Shown: positions 25,213-35,505 of the stretch, in pieces | Numbering within the stretch: the stretch's first letter is position 1 | Layout of the letters: each line of letters begins with the position of its first letter | NCBI RefSeq assembly: GCF_025989125.1 | Contig: NZ_JAPDNR010000001.1 | Span: 2,896,301 to 2,960,300, forward strand | Direction of reading: 5' to 3' | Origin: Chitinophaga nivalis | GTDB lineage: Bacteria > Bacteroidota > Bacteroidia > Chitinophagales > Chitinophagaceae | Length of the DNA: 64,000 nt | Program-made: the position numbers and the translations under genes | The notes under the pieces: generated by a model | The model's database searches: none | The model's input: the letters and a program-made list of their open reading frames with translations, nothing else | What the model was told of the DNA's origin: nothing

Positions 25213-26535
25213 TTATTCCAGGATTACTTGCAGGGAATCTGTTTGCAGCCGCTCTTTGAGCCAGGTGGAAAACCGGTTCCGGTTTTGTGGCGTCATTTTT
25301 TTGGATACCCTGCCGGTAAATAATACCAATGTATCCTTGCGGGTGGTGCTGGTTTGATGAGCTACCGTATAGGCGAGGGTGTAGTATGTCAGTTCCGGAA
25401 ACAGGGTGTTGAGTTCTGTCCGGATATCCGGCAACGGCGTATTGATTTTTTCCGGCACAGGTGCCGTAGAATCCGATCGGAGGGTATTTTTAAATACATC
25501 TTCCATGATACTGGCTTTTATCTGGGAAAGATCAATCTGTTGTTTGGCATTCAGCCCCTGGTGTAAGGTAAGCGTGGTATTGCCCAGGTGATATATTTTC
25601 AGGCGATTGCGGATAGAGTCAATCGTAGCAGGCGATAATTCCTGTCCGAGTAACAACAGGTCGATTTCTTTGTGCTTACCTTTTACATAAAAGTTTTTGT
25701 TGATGACCTGCGTATTACTGAAATGAAATTCTGTGTCCACAAATTTCCGGGCATTTGATTCAAACAGACTTCTATCTACTATTTTATAGGCGAGGTAAAT
25801 ACTGGGGCATACCGTGAGCAGCACCAGTATGAGAATGTACCGGTTTACTTTTTTTTCTTTCTCTGCATCCTGGAAAAGTTTTTTGCGGAATTTCAGGAAG
25901 CGTACAATCAATACCGTAGAGATACAGATAAACAGGCTGTTGATAAAAAACAGATATAGCGCGCCCAGGAAATAAAGAATATTTCCACTGGCAATACCAA
26001 ATCCTGCAGTACACAGTGGCGGCATTAAGGCCGTAGCAATCGCTACACCAGGGATAACCGTACCTTTTTCCTTACGGGTGCCGGCAATAATACCGGCGAG
26101 GCCGCCCACAAAGGCAATAAACACATCCCATACCGATGGCTGCGTACGGGCCAGTAACTCAGATTGCGCTTCGTGCAGCGGGGTCAGATAAAAATAGATC
26201 GCAGAGGTAACGATACTGATCACAGTGGCAATGAGGAGATTCTTCAAGCCTTTTTTAATCAGTTCAATATCGTTGATGCCAATACCCAGTCCTACGCCCA
26301 TAATCGGCCCCATTAAAGGGGAGATGAGCATGGCGCCGATAATGACAGCCGTTGAATTTACATTCAATCCGATAGAGGCAATCAGGATGGCGAATATCAA
26401 CGTCCATACATTGATACCCTTGAACTCTACGCCTTTGTTGATGGATTCAATGATGACGCTTTCATCTGCCTTGTCTTCATGCAGATTAAAACGGTCTTTC
26501 AGAAAAAAGCTGATGGCCGCCATGATTTCTTTCAT
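25213..26535 (-). CDS. DUF389 family integral membrane protein
   Basis: A 440-residue protein with a membrane domain of about six helices in the first half. The family motifs are clear: IASIGLNVNSTAVIIGAMLISPLMGPI-type stretch near residues 50-80, KNLLIATVIS, GGLAGIIAGTRKEKGTVIPG and ATALMPPLCTAGFG. The second half (from about 255) is soluble, without recognised motifs. The family (TIGR00341/TIGR00271) is widespread and its role is not established. It stands alone, convergent with the NUDIX gene. Confidence 0.85.
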   Translation of the reverse strand: MKEIMAAISFFLKDRFNLHEDKADESVIIESINKGVEFKGINVWTLIFAILIASIGLNVNSTAVIIGAMLISPLMGPIMGVGLGIGINDIELIKKGLKNLLIATVISIVTSAIYFYLTPLHEAQSELLARTQPSVWDVFIAFVGGLAGIIAGTRKEKGTVIPGVAIATALMPPLCTAGFGIASGNILYFLGALYLFFINSLFICISTVLIVRFLKFRKKLFQDAEKEKKVNRYILILVLLTVCPSIYLAYKIVDRSLFESNARKFVDTEFHFSNTQVINKNFYVKGKHKEIDLLLLGQELSPATIDSIRNRLKIYHLGNTTLTLHQGLNAKQQIDLSQIKASIMEDVFKNTLRSDSTAPVPEKINTPLPDIRTELNTLFPELTYYTLAYTVAHQTSTTRKDTLVLFTGRVSKKMTPQNRNRFSTWLKERLQTDSLQVILE

Positions 26536-27089
26536 ATGTTTCCGTGTTTATACTTCCGTAATGTAACCAGCCTGCGTGCGGGCTGTTTGTTTACTGCCGG
26601 GCATTCCCAACCGGCTGTATCATCAATTTAATAAAAAAAGAGCATATGGGAATAACTGACCTGTGTAGGAAAATGGATGTGATTGTTTCCTCAGAGAGCT
26701 AATGAATATATTACGTATGTGCGTTTCCGTTATATACTGTTTAATATAATAAAAGATGAAAAAGGCAGGAAAATAACTGTATTAATAAAATGTTATTTTA
26801 TCAGGTTTTTTGCTGATAAATATTGCCCGATAGTCTATGTCGGGAGCCGGGATAGGGAAAGTCGTATACACGCCCCGGTTAGTGCCTTTTTTTGATGTTA
26901 AATTATCGTAAGATGATGTCCTATTATCAAATTGACCGAATATTTTTTATTCAGCAAATTAATTTCTACCTTAATTCCCGCATGGCGCCATTTTTGGCAA
27001 TCGATTGAAAGACCCGCTATCCCGGCATTGACAAAGTACCCGATTTTGTAACCTAAAAATCAGTTCTATACATTTAAATTTTACCCCTT
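26536..27089. other. 554-bp AT-rich intergenic region
   Basis: Divergent space between the DUF389 and GH8 genes, so it must hold both promoters. It is AT-rich. The short frames inside it look non-coding. ACAAA and TTTGT half-sites at about 27031-27049 form a loose inverted repeat upstream of the GH8 gene. No exact TAnnTTTG box was found. Confidence 0.45.
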
Positions 27090-29288
27090 ATGATCAAATG
27101 CTATGCATTCATGATTGCCGCATTACTATGTGCCGGCAGCATGCGGTTATGTGCGCAGAATAAGCCGTATCCGCAGGCAGTTAATTATCCGAACTGTATT
27201 AAACCCAACAATGTTACGCAGGCAGCCATGAATACCAGTGTGGCCAGCTACTACGACTATTGGAAAGGGAAGTACCTGAAACACAACCTGGCGTCGTTGC
27301 CCGGTGGTTATTATGTATTGGGGAATGTGACGGGGGAACAGGAAGGTTTTAATGCATTAGGCTCTTCGGAAGGACAAGGTTACGGTATGGTCATCACAGC
27401 ATTGATGGCCGGTCACGATCCCAATGCCAAAGTCATCTTCGACGGTTTGTTTAAAACTGCCCGTGCCTATCGCAGTTCGGAAAACAATAACCTGATGGGC
27501 TGGATTGTGGCAGACGACATCAAGGCGCAGGGACATTATGACTCTGCTACCGATGGTGATATGGATATTGCCTATGCCCTGATACTGGCCCACTACCAGT
27601 GGGGGTCCGGCGGTACCATTAATTACCTGGCAGAGGCCAAAAAGATGATCACCAATGGTATCAAGGTGAGTAATGTGAGCAACAGTAACCGGTTGAATAT
27701 CGGTGACGGAGACTCCAAGTCTGCTCTTAATACCCGCCCATCCGATTGGATGATGAGCCACATGCGGGCCTTCTACCAGGAAACCAACGACAATACCTGG
27801 TTGAATGTGATCAATACCCTGTATGGTGTGTATTGGCAGTTTACCAATAAATATTCTGCCAGCACCGGGCTGATCTCCGACTTCGTGGTGAAAAATCCGC
27901 CAGAACCGGCACCGGAAGATTACCTGGGAGAATTTAAAGAAACCAATGAATATAACTATAATGCCTGCCGGGTACCCCTGCGCATTGTGATGGACTATGC
28001 CATGTATGGTTCCACAGAAGCTTATAATGTTTCCAACAAACTGGTGACCTGGATCAAACAGAAAACCAATAATAATCCTACTGCCATTGTCAATGGGTAC
28101 AAACTGAATGGTGGTAACAGAGGAAGCAGTGCAGAAGCTGTATTTGTAGGACCTTTTGTAGCCGCTTCCGTTATCAGCAGCAACAATCAGGCATTCCTCA
28201 ACAGCGGCTGGAATTATCTGAAATCAGCCAAGGAAGATTACTACAGTGACTCCTATGGTTTGCTGTGCCAGCTGTTTATCTCCGGTAACTGGTGGAAACC
28301 GGAAGCAGGTACTTCTACCAACATACCGCCGCAGGTGAACATCACCGCACCCGCCAATAACGCATCGTTTACGGCTCCTGCCAATATTACGCTGACAGCT
28401 GCTGCTACCGATAGCGATGGCACGATCAGCAAAGTGGAATTTTTTAATGGCAGCAATAAGATAGGAGAGAGTGCTAACAGTCCTTATAGTATTGCCTGGA
28501 ATAATGTAAGCGGCGGCAGTTATGCGATCACCGCTAAAGCTACCGATAACGGTAACGCCACTACGGTGTCTGCTGTGGTGAATGTAACCGTAACAGGTGG
28601 CACTGCGTGTGTACCGGCTACTGCCAGCAGCGATGATGGTAATGTGGCCGCTAATGTACTGGACAACGACCTGAATACCCGTTGGTCAGCTACCGGCACC
28701 AACGAATGGATACAGCTTTGCCTGGCCAATCCGGTAACCGTGAATAGTGTAAGTATCGCCTTCTTTAAAGGAGATACCCGTCGCTCTTCTTTCGACATAC
28801 AGGTGAGTCAGAATGGTACTACCTGGACGAATGCCGCTACCGGCAAGCAATCCAGCGGTACCAGCACGGCGCTGGAAACCTTTAACATTACGCCGGTAAC
28901 TGCGAAGTATGTTAAAATCATTGGCCATGGCAACAACCTCAATGCCTGGAACAGCTATACCGAAGTAAAGGTAAACAGCAGCAGCCTGGCAGCGGCAGCT
29001 ACGTGGAACAATAAACTTTCTTTGCATGAACAGACAGCGGTGAAGGTTAACGTATATCCGAATCCGTTAGCAGAGAAAACAACGATCACATTTAACCTGA
29101 AAGCGGCAGGTGCCACCAACCTGACGGTTTATAATATAAACGGTAAACCAGTACAGGTGCTGGTCAATGGAAAATTACCGGCTGGTGCACAGCAAATCTT
29201 ATTTGATGGGGGCACGATCCCATCCGGGGTCTATATTTTTAAGCTGGTACATGGCGGACAAACCACCATTACGAAAGCGGTAAAATAA
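27090..29288 (+). CDS. Secreted glycoside hydrolase family 8 enzyme with T9SS tail
   Basis: A 732-residue modular enzyme. Signal peptide ends near LCAQ (residue 23). The GH8 domain (about 40-405) has the acid Glu94 in SSEGQGYGM and the DSATDGDMDIAYAL motif near 151-164. GH8 enzymes cleave beta-1,4 glycans such as cellulose, chitosan or xylan. An Ig-like domain follows (about 410-505, NIPPQVNITAPANNASF start), then an F5/8-type discoidin domain (about 508-632) for sugar binding, and a C-terminal type IX sorting tail (VYPNPLAEKTTITF to GVYIFKLVHG). It should be exported to the surface or medium. A terminator follows. Confidence 0.9.
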   Translation: MIKCYAFMIAALLCAGSMRLCAQNKPYPQAVNYPNCIKPNNVTQAAMNTSVASYYDYWKGKYLKHNLASLPGGYYVLGNVTGEQEGFNALGSSEGQGYGMVITALMAGHDPNAKVIFDGLFKTARAYRSSENNNLMGWIVADDIKAQGHYDSATDGDMDIAYALILAHYQWGSGGTINYLAEAKKMITNGIKVSNVSNSNRLNIGDGDSKSALNTRPSDWMMSHMRAFYQETNDNTWLNVINTLYGVYWQFTNKYSASTGLISDFVVKNPPEPAPEDYLGEFKETNEYNYNACRVPLRIVMDYAMYGSTEAYNVSNKLVTWIKQKTNNNPTAIVNGYKLNGGNRGSSAEAVFVGPFVAASVISSNNQAFLNSGWNYLKSAKEDYYSDSYGLLCQLFISGNWWKPEAGTSTNIPPQVNITAPANNASFTAPANITLTAAATDSDGTISKVEFFNGSNKIGESANSPYSIAWNNVSGGSYAITAKATDNGNATTVSAVVNVTVTGGTACVPATASSDDGNVAANVLDNDLNTRWSATGTNEWIQLCLANPVTVNSVSIAFFKGDTRRSSFDIQVSQNGTTWTNAATGKQSSGTSTALETFNITPVTAKYVKIIGHGNNLNAWNSYTEVKVNSSSLAAAATWNNKLSLHEQTAVKVNVYPNPLAEKTTITFNLKAAGATNLTVYNINGKPVQVLVNGKLPAGAQQILFDGGTIPSGVYIFKLVHGGQTTITKAVK

Positions 29289-29310
29289 GCGCGTCGTTAC
29301 AAAATAAGAG

Positions 29311-29348
29311 AAGCAGCATGGATGATTCCATGCTGCTTCCTGCTTTTA
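29311..29348 (+). terminator. Intrinsic terminator after the GH8 gene
   Basis: AAGCAGCATGGA (29311-29322) pairs perfectly with its complement at 29327-29338 around TGAT, followed by a T-rich CCTGCTTTTA. It may also serve the convergent Kelch gene. Confidence 0.75.
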
Positions 29349-29374
29349 TAGCGGACCTATAGCGGATGAAGCTA

Positions 29375-30577
29375 TTAAGGTCTTAATTCAAATACGCCTA
29401 CTTCGTTGGTACGGTGGCTTGGAGCTGGTAATTTTGCATTAATACCACCAGCGATGAATACATACTTACCTACTGTGATCGTAGATTGCATGATACCAAT
29501 ACCTACAGTAGATACAGGAACAGTAGTCGTTGCACCGGTCACTACATCGTAGATGTCAGCAGTGGCATCATTAACCGTTGCGATACCACCGGCTACGATC
29601 ACCTTACGACCTATGATAGCTGCACCTGGCATCAGACGATCTGTAGGCAGCGTAATGATGCTGTCGAGCAGATTGGTCTGGCTGAATACTTCGATGCTTT
29701 TTTTAGCATTGGGTGCATTACCGGAAGCAAGACCACCAGCGATGTATACTTTGTTGGCAATCACGCTCATTACCGGACGGTTTCTTGGGATCAGCAGGTA
29801 CCCAAAGCTCCAGCTTTGTGTGAGGGTGTTGTATACTTCAATAGAAGTAACACTGCCGCTGTTGCTACCACCGGCAAAGATGATTTCATTGCCGCGAACG
29901 ACTGCACCAGCTTCACGTCTGGCATCGCGCAATTGTAAAGCGCTCCAGGTGTTGGTAATTACATCGTACACATCAATTTTCCGGCTTTGTTTACCGTTAT
30001 TGTCGGTACCGCCAAAGAAGTACGCTTTGGAACCATGCGCAACACCGCCCATCATCGCGCGTGCTTCGCTGAGGTAAGTAACAGACCATTGCTGTGTAGT
30101 AACATCATACACATCTACCACGGTGGTAGCTTTGTACTGATTAACACGGCCCATTCTACCACCTGCAAACAATACTTTGGTACCTACGGTAACAGCGGTG
30201 ATAAAATCACGCGCCTGGCTCAGCTGTTGAATAGACCAGCTGTGTGTGAGGGTGTCATAGATTTCCACCGTAGATTTTGCACTACCAGTGTAAACCAATG
30301 TTGTACTGTCGGGACCTTTGGAAGAATACTCATCAGATCCGCCGGCGAAAAATACTTTGTTGCCACAGGACGCCAGTGCCATGGCAGATTTTGGAGCGCT
30401 TAACTGTAATACGCCAGCAGCTTCCAAACGGGTGAAATCAAAATAAGATGCTGTAGAGACGCCAGCATGTACAGGACTTTCCAGTGTAACAGGAGATACA
30501 ACTTGCTCATTTTTACTGCAAGCGCTTAAAGAGACTACTACCATCATCAGGGCGATGGCCTTCTTTGGATAATACAT
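29375..30577 (-). CDS. Kelch-repeat lipoprotein
   Basis: A 400-residue exported protein. The start MYYPKKAIALMMVVVSLSAC has a lipobox (LSAC), so it is membrane-anchored. From about residue 60 it holds about six Kelch blades, each with VFFAGG or similar, a VEIYDTLTHSW-type strand and conserved Gly and Trp. Together they form a beta-propeller for protein or ligand binding, without an enzyme motif. It is convergent with the T9SS GH8 glycanase. No function can be named beyond binding. Confidence 0.8.
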   Translation of the reverse strand: MYYPKKAIALMMVVVSLSACSKNEQVVSPVTLESPVHAGVSTASYFDFTRLEAAGVLQLSAPKSAMALASCGNKVFFAGGSDEYSSKGPDSTTLVYTGSAKSTVEIYDTLTHSWSIQQLSQARDFITAVTVGTKVLFAGGRMGRVNQYKATTVVDVYDVTTQQWSVTYLSEARAMMGGVAHGSKAYFFGGTDNNGKQSRKIDVYDVITNTWSALQLRDARREAGAVVRGNEIIFAGGSNSGSVTSIEVYNTLTQSWSFGYLLIPRNRPVMSVIANKVYIAGGLASGNAPNAKKSIEVFSQTNLLDSIITLPTDRLMPGAAIIGRKVIVAGGIATVNDATADIYDVVTGATTTVPVSTVGIGIMQSTITVGKYVFIAGGINAKLPAPSHRTNEVGVFELRP

Positions 30578-31068
30578 ATAGGATAGGGAATTTTTTTATT
30601 TCCCGCCTGATAGTTACGCCAATAAATTAGAACATAAGTTCTATTTTGGGTTAAATTAATATTAAGAAGAATGTAATTATCAAGTAGATACACATATAAA
30701 ATCCTTATCACTGCTGCATTATAGCGTGATTTTTACCGGCTTTTGATTTTCGGGCTGATAGCAGTTAAACCGCAGTCAGATCACCTAATTTTAATGAGCT
30801 AAATCATATCTTATGTAAAATTCTTTTACTCGCAATCTCAATTTTAATATCCGTTAACCTGGGAATTGCCGTGATTCAAGCTTCTGTAAGGTAACTGCCT
30901 GCCGCAACTCCCCTTTATCATTTCTTTTCTATTACCGGAGACCCGACACTCCCGGCTTTTCTGAGCAATCTGCATACTGCCGCAATACGTTCATCGCGAC
31001 GTTTGCTGACAGGGAACTTTTACCCGATATTTTTTACCCAACATTTTCAAAAACCAAAATTGAACTGT
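30578..31068. other. 491-bp divergent intergenic region
   Basis: Divergent region between the Kelch and protease genes. A perfect inverted repeat TAGAAC-ATAA-GTTCTA lies at 30628-30643, within 51-66 bp of the Kelch start. Around 30785-30900 the sequence is AT-rich and could hold the protease promoter. GACGTTTG at about 30998-31005 is close to, but not exactly, a TAnnTTTG box. No gene seen. Confidence 0.45.
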
Positions 31069-33522
31069 ATGAAAAGAACACTATCCATTTTAATGGGGCT
31101 ACTGCTCGCAGCTCCTGTCTTACATGCCCAGGTGAGCAAGGGCGGAAAGCCATATAGTTTCGGAGCCGGCTTTGTTGAAAAAATAGATACCCGAAGTATT
31201 GCAGCCTCTCCTGTAGACAAGCTACGGAAGGAAGATGAAAAAAATCTTAAACAAGGATTACCGCTGCGTGTAGGCGTGATCGTTCCTGTTACCTATTCTC
31301 CTGCTACCACTGGTACCTGGACCAGCTTTCCCAATGGCGATAGGGTTTGGCGACTGAAAATTCAAGTAGATGGTGCGCTGGCTACCTCTCTCTACTATCA
31401 GAATTTTCACCTGCCTGCCGGCGCTACCTTATTTGTATATAATGAAGACCACTCTCAACTGATAGGTGGTTACACCAGCGACAATAATCAGGAAACCGGA
31501 TTATTCGCCACTGAAATTCTCAATGGTAATACCTGTATCCTGGAATATTATGAACCAAATGCCGTAAAAGGACAAGGACGTTTTACCATCTCCGGCGTAA
31601 ATAATATTTACAGCAACCGTCTTCCTGAATCCAGAAGCCGTAGTGGTAACATTGATAAAGATCTCGGCGATGCCGGCTCCTGTAATGTAAATGTTAACTG
31701 CCCGGAAGGCGCCAACTGGCAAAACCAGAAAAGAGCCGTGGCCAGAATATTATTTAAAAACGGAGGCAGCAGCTATCTGTGCTCCGGTTCCCTGGTAAAT
31801 AATGCCCGCAACAATTGTAAGCCTTATTTCCTCACTGCCAACCACTGTGGTTCAAATGCTTCTGATGCAGATTTTAACCAGTGGATATTTTATTTCAACT
31901 TTGAAGCACCTTCCTGCAGCAATCCTGCCAGCGCTCCCTCTGCCAATACCATTACGGGTTGCGTACAACGTGCCCGTTCTGGTAACGCCGGTGGGGTAGA
32001 AGGATCAGACTTCCAGCTGCTGGAATTTAATCAGGCAGTTCCTGCTTCCTACAATGTATATTATGCCGGCTGGAATGCCAACACCGCAGCCAGCCCAAGT
32101 GGTGTAAGCATCCACCACCCTGCAGGAGATATCAAAAAAATATCTACCTATACAGCTGCTTTAACAGAATCCAATTACAGTGGTACCGGTTCCGCACCTT
32201 ATAGCCACTGGAAAGCGGTATGGGTACAAACACAAACCAACTGGAGTATTACGGAAGGTGGTTCTTCCGGCTCTCCTTTATTCAATAACCTGGGGCAGAT
32301 CGTAGGGCAATTATCCGGCGGACCATCCAGTTGTGGTGCTACTCCTGCGAATAAAAATGACCTCTATGGTAAAGTGGCCCGTAGCTGGATCAGCAACGGT
32401 ACTGATGCCCTGCATCAGCTGAAACCATGGCTGGATCCGGATAATACCGGCGTATTGCAACTGAATGGCAGTAACTACCCTTGTAATGATACCACTAACC
32501 CGCAAACCTGCCCGGATCCATACGAGCCTAATAACTCCCTGGCCGCTGCCAGCACCATTGCTTCGGGTACGGATATACGTGCTAAAATCAGCCCGGCTAC
32601 CGATACCGATTATTTCAAAATCCAACTGACAGATACCAGCCGTATTGCTGTGGCATTAGACAACCTGCCGGCTAACTACAACCTGCGTCTGTTGTCTGCC
32701 AACGGTACACAGCTGGCCGTTTCCCAAAACAGTGGTAATACTGCAGAAGCGATTAACTACAATGCAGGCCCTGGTACGTATTACCTGCAGGTAATCGGTG
32801 TAGGCGGTGCCTTTTCTGACTCTATCTGCTACCGGTTAAATGCGACTGCTACTGTGGTGAACAATTGTACGGAATCCTATGAACCAAATGAAACCCGTAC
32901 TGCCGCCGCAGCTATCAGTGCCAATACGACTGTTACTTCCCAGATTTCTACTGCTACGGATAAGGACTGGTATAAATTCTCCAATACCAGCAGCCAGAAA
33001 CACATTGAAATCACCCTCACCAATCTGCCAGGTGACTACGATGTTATTCTCTACAACAATGCAGGTACTGAACTGGGACGTTCTGCGAATGCCAGCACCA
33101 GTGATGAAAGAATTGTATACAACAATGGTGCAGTAGGTAACTACTACATTCAGGTATTCGGTTATAGCGGCGCCAATAGCACCACCAAATGCTATAAATT
33201 ACTGGCAGCTACCAGCAGCACCCCTAAACAGGCGCCTCCGGCTTCTAAGAACAGTAAAGATGAAAAAGCAGGAAGGGCTGGTATCACGGTATATCCGGTA
33301 CCTGCTACCGATCGGGTATATGTGGAATTCAACAGCAATAAAAATGAGCTGCAACGCGTTACCATTAGCGATATCAGTGGCAAAGTCCTGTACAATCAGC
33401 AACACAGTGTATTGAATGGATACAACCGTTTGGAAGTAGGATTGCCTTCTGCCTGGAAGAGTGGTACCTATATTATCTCCACCGGTAAAAATAATGCTAA
33501 ACAGTTTTTATTACAGCGATAA
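31069..33522 (+). CDS. Secreted trypsin-like serine protease with PPC domains and T9SS tail
   Basis: An 817-residue secreted peptidase of the S1 type seen in lysyl endopeptidases. The signal peptide ends at LHAQ. A propeptide runs to about 200. The catalytic triad is His259 (LTANHCG), Asp314 (EGSDFQLL) and Ser400 (GGSSGSPLF). Two pre-peptidase C-terminal (PPC) domains follow from about 495 and 615 (DPYEPNNSLAAA and ESYEPNETRTAA starts). The end carries a type IX sorting tail (ITVYPVPATDRVYV). ATG 31069 is chosen as it begins the signal peptide; an in-frame upstream ATG at 31003 adds 22 odd residues. A strong terminator follows. Confidence 0.9.
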   Translation: MKRTLSILMGLLLAAPVLHAQVSKGGKPYSFGAGFVEKIDTRSIAASPVDKLRKEDEKNLKQGLPLRVGVIVPVTYSPATTGTWTSFPNGDRVWRLKIQVDGALATSLYYQNFHLPAGATLFVYNEDHSQLIGGYTSDNNQETGLFATEILNGNTCILEYYEPNAVKGQGRFTISGVNNIYSNRLPESRSRSGNIDKDLGDAGSCNVNVNCPEGANWQNQKRAVARILFKNGGSSYLCSGSLVNNARNNCKPYFLTANHCGSNASDADFNQWIFYFNFEAPSCSNPASAPSANTITGCVQRARSGNAGGVEGSDFQLLEFNQAVPASYNVYYAGWNANTAASPSGVSIHHPAGDIKKISTYTAALTESNYSGTGSAPYSHWKAVWVQTQTNWSITEGGSSGSPLFNNLGQIVGQLSGGPSSCGATPANKNDLYGKVARSWISNGTDALHQLKPWLDPDNTGVLQLNGSNYPCNDTTNPQTCPDPYEPNNSLAAASTIASGTDIRAKISPATDTDYFKIQLTDTSRIAVALDNLPANYNLRLLSANGTQLAVSQNSGNTAEAINYNAGPGTYYLQVIGVGGAFSDSICYRLNATATVVNNCTESYEPNETRTAAAAISANTTVTSQISTATDKDWYKFSNTSSQKHIEITLTNLPGDYDVILYNNAGTELGRSANASTSDERIVYNNGAVGNYYIQVFGYSGANSTTKCYKLLAATSSTPKQAPPASKNSKDEKAGRAGITVYPVPATDRVYVEFNSNKNELQRVTISDISGKVLYNQQHSVLNGYNRLEVGLPSAWKSGTYIISTGKNNAKQFLLQR

Positions 33523-33554
33523 AAAACCAGCTATTATACGGTTCATCTGAACAG

Positions 33555-33590
33555 AAAAGATATGCTCTTTATGAGCATATCTTTTTTTTA
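33555..33590 (+). terminator. Intrinsic terminator after the protease gene
   Basis: AAAAGATATGCTC (33555-33567) pairs with its complement at 33573-33585 around TTTAT, followed by a run of T (33582-33589). It is 33 bp after the protease stop. Confidence 0.85.
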
Positions 33591-33715
33591 TAGGGTGGTC
33601 TTCGCTATGTTTTTTCTGCCGGAATTCCTGTAATTATGCTTACATTTATTCTATTACAGAAACCCGGTTTGTTGCAATAGAAATACCCTCCTTCGTTACC
33701 CCTATTTGTACTGAC

Positions 33716-34525
33716 ATGGATAGAAAGGCCCGAAATATATTGTTCAATACATATTGGAAAAAAGGCTGGCTGCCTGCTGTTGCGCGTTATACGCATCCGG
33801 CAGATCTGGCTTATGCCATTTCCATGGGTGTGATGTTTACACCTTACAGCATCACGCACGATGCCTGCATTGCACAGATTATGAGCCTCCGGGAAGAGCT
33901 GACGCCAGAAATAACGGCCCGTGCTTTTTTAGGCAGCCTTACCGCAGCACGGCCGGAATTACGGTCTGCTATCATTTCTGCTTTTATGGCGCAGCAGCTG
34001 CAACCGCATCCTTTTTATGAGGATAAGGCGGCAGATCATCCCAATGTATGCGCGATCTGCCGGCAACAGGGAGGCATTACAGGCGAAGCCCTGTACCATC
34101 ACATAGATCTGAATATGCTGAACTTTGAGCGACTGAAATGGGGCGGCACACGACACCGTGATCTTATCTATATTCTATTTGATCTGCAGCAGTTCCGGCA
34201 GTTGCTGGTACCAATGCCTACCCTGGAAGACCTGACAATGTTTTCGGCGCTGCTGGAAGTGATTGCAGCCAGTTTTCCGGGAGATACACCTGCGGTCCTG
34301 GAAAAAAAATTAAAAGCGGTATTCCCGGTTACGAAAACAGAACGGCAATTGCTGATAGAAGTACTGGCCTGTATGGGTGTGTTGCAACCGGCGTATAACC
34401 ATAAAGATAAAAACCAGGTGCAACTGGCGGCCGGGTGGAGAGGCGCGGATAAATATAATAAAGCTGCCTTGCAGTCCTGCTTTCAACCCTATATCCACCT
34501 GCTGACAGCCAGCTTGTATCGTTAA
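33716..34525 (+). CDS. Conserved-looking protein of unknown function
   Basis: A 269-residue soluble protein that I do not recognise. It is mainly helical by composition. One CxxC (CAIC, residues about 107-110) is followed by a long helical region, YHHIDLNMLNFERLKWGGTRHRDL, rich in His, Arg and aromatic residues, and a C-terminal helical half. No signal peptide. Its codon use matches neighbours. The stop overlaps the convergent lipoprotein hydrolase by 4 bp (34522-34525). CTATTTG at 33704-33710 is near a promoter box but too close to the ATG to be sure. Confidence 0.6.
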   Translation: MDRKARNILFNTYWKKGWLPAVARYTHPADLAYAISMGVMFTPYSITHDACIAQIMSLREELTPEITARAFLGSLTAARPELRSAIISAFMAQQLQPHPFYEDKAADHPNVCAICRQQGGITGEALYHHIDLNMLNFERLKWGGTRHRDLIYILFDLQQFRQLLVPMPTLEDLTMFSALLEVIAASFPGDTPAVLEKKLKAVFPVTKTERQLLIEVLACMGVLQPAYNHKDKNQVQLAAGWRGADKYNKAALQSCFQPYIHLLTASLYR

Positions 34526-35424
34526 CGGCTATACGTAAATACCCAATCCAGGAAGCCGCCAATCACCAGTTCGGCATTGGCCGGATTGTCCAGATCAATC
34601 TGGTGCCCCGATCCGGGAACGGTAATCAGTTTATAGCGTATCCCCATCGCCTTTAACCATACGGTTAATCTCTCCGCCTGCTCATAGGGCACTACCAGGT
34701 CTTTATCACCGTGAATCAGTAAGGTAGGAATGTTGTTGATATGTTTAATCGGGCTGGCCGCATTAAAGCCGGCAGGAATGGGTTTCCCTGAAACATAGTG
34801 TTCGCCTGCCAGTTCATTCAGTACGTCAATCATCCCATAGAGGGAAGCAAAATCCAGATAGGAGGTAGTGGTAAAATCGGTAGGACCACTAAAGGAAATG
34901 ATGCCACTGATACTACCGGGAGGAGCATAGTGATACCCGAATAACAGGGAGAGATGCCCACCGGCGCTGGGCCCACTGATAATATACTTTTGCTGCCGGA
35001 TTTTCCACACGGCAGCTTGCGACTGGCAAAACTTCACAGCCAGCAACACATCTTGCATTAGTTCCTTGTAACTGTTATGGGTATTTACATACCGGTAATT
35101 GACGGCGGCACTGCCCGCACCACGATTCAGTAAAAGTTCCTGCGTTGTTTTCAGGTCTTCCTTGCTGCCACCGGTCCATCCGCCACCATTCAGCAGAATC
35201 ACAAATGGTGTGGTGTCCGTTCGGTTGGCCGGCAGGTACACATCCATGGTGTTGCGTGCATGACTGCCGTATACCACATTCAATGCCTTGTATGCGGGAA
35301 TCTCTGTATGCGGCGGCGGTGCCGGAGGAACGGAGTTGGTAACAGCACCGGATTTACTGCATCCGGCAGACAGGAACAACATACCTGCCAATACGAAAAA
35401 AACAGCGGGGAATATCTTTTTCAT
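34522..35424 (-). CDS. Lipoprotein alpha/beta hydrolase (esterase-like)
   Basis: A 300-residue exported hydrolase starting MKKIFPAVFFVLAGMLFLSAGC, with lipobox SAGC. It has the esterase/lipase layout: LNGGGWTGGSK as oxyanion loop (Asn in place of the usual His of HGGGW), nucleophile Ser in SGPSAGGHLS, Asp in LLIHGDKDLVV and His in PGSGHQIDL. It resembles BD-FAE-type feruloyl or acetyl esterases that act on plant polysaccharide side chains. ATG 35424 is chosen over 35439. The substrate is not known. Confidence 0.82.
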   Translation of the reverse strand: MKKIFPAVFFVLAGMLFLSAGCSKSGAVTNSVPPAPPPHTEIPAYKALNVVYGSHARNTMDVYLPANRTDTTPFVILLNGGGWTGGSKEDLKTTQELLLNRGAGSAAVNYRYVNTHNSYKELMQDVLLAVKFCQSQAAVWKIRQQKYIISGPSAGGHLSLLFGYHYAPPGSISGIISFSGPTDFTTTSYLDFASLYGMIDVLNELAGEHYVSGKPIPAGFNAASPIKHINNIPTLLIHGDKDLVVPYEQAERLTVWLKAMGIRYKLITVPGSGHQIDLDNPANAELVIGGFLDWVFTYSR

Positions 35425-35505
35425 ATTGCTAAAATACAAAAACAGTCAACACAAAAAACAAGACGTTATCTGTCTGTAGCAAGGTCTTGCGTAGTAGTGA
35501 GTGAC

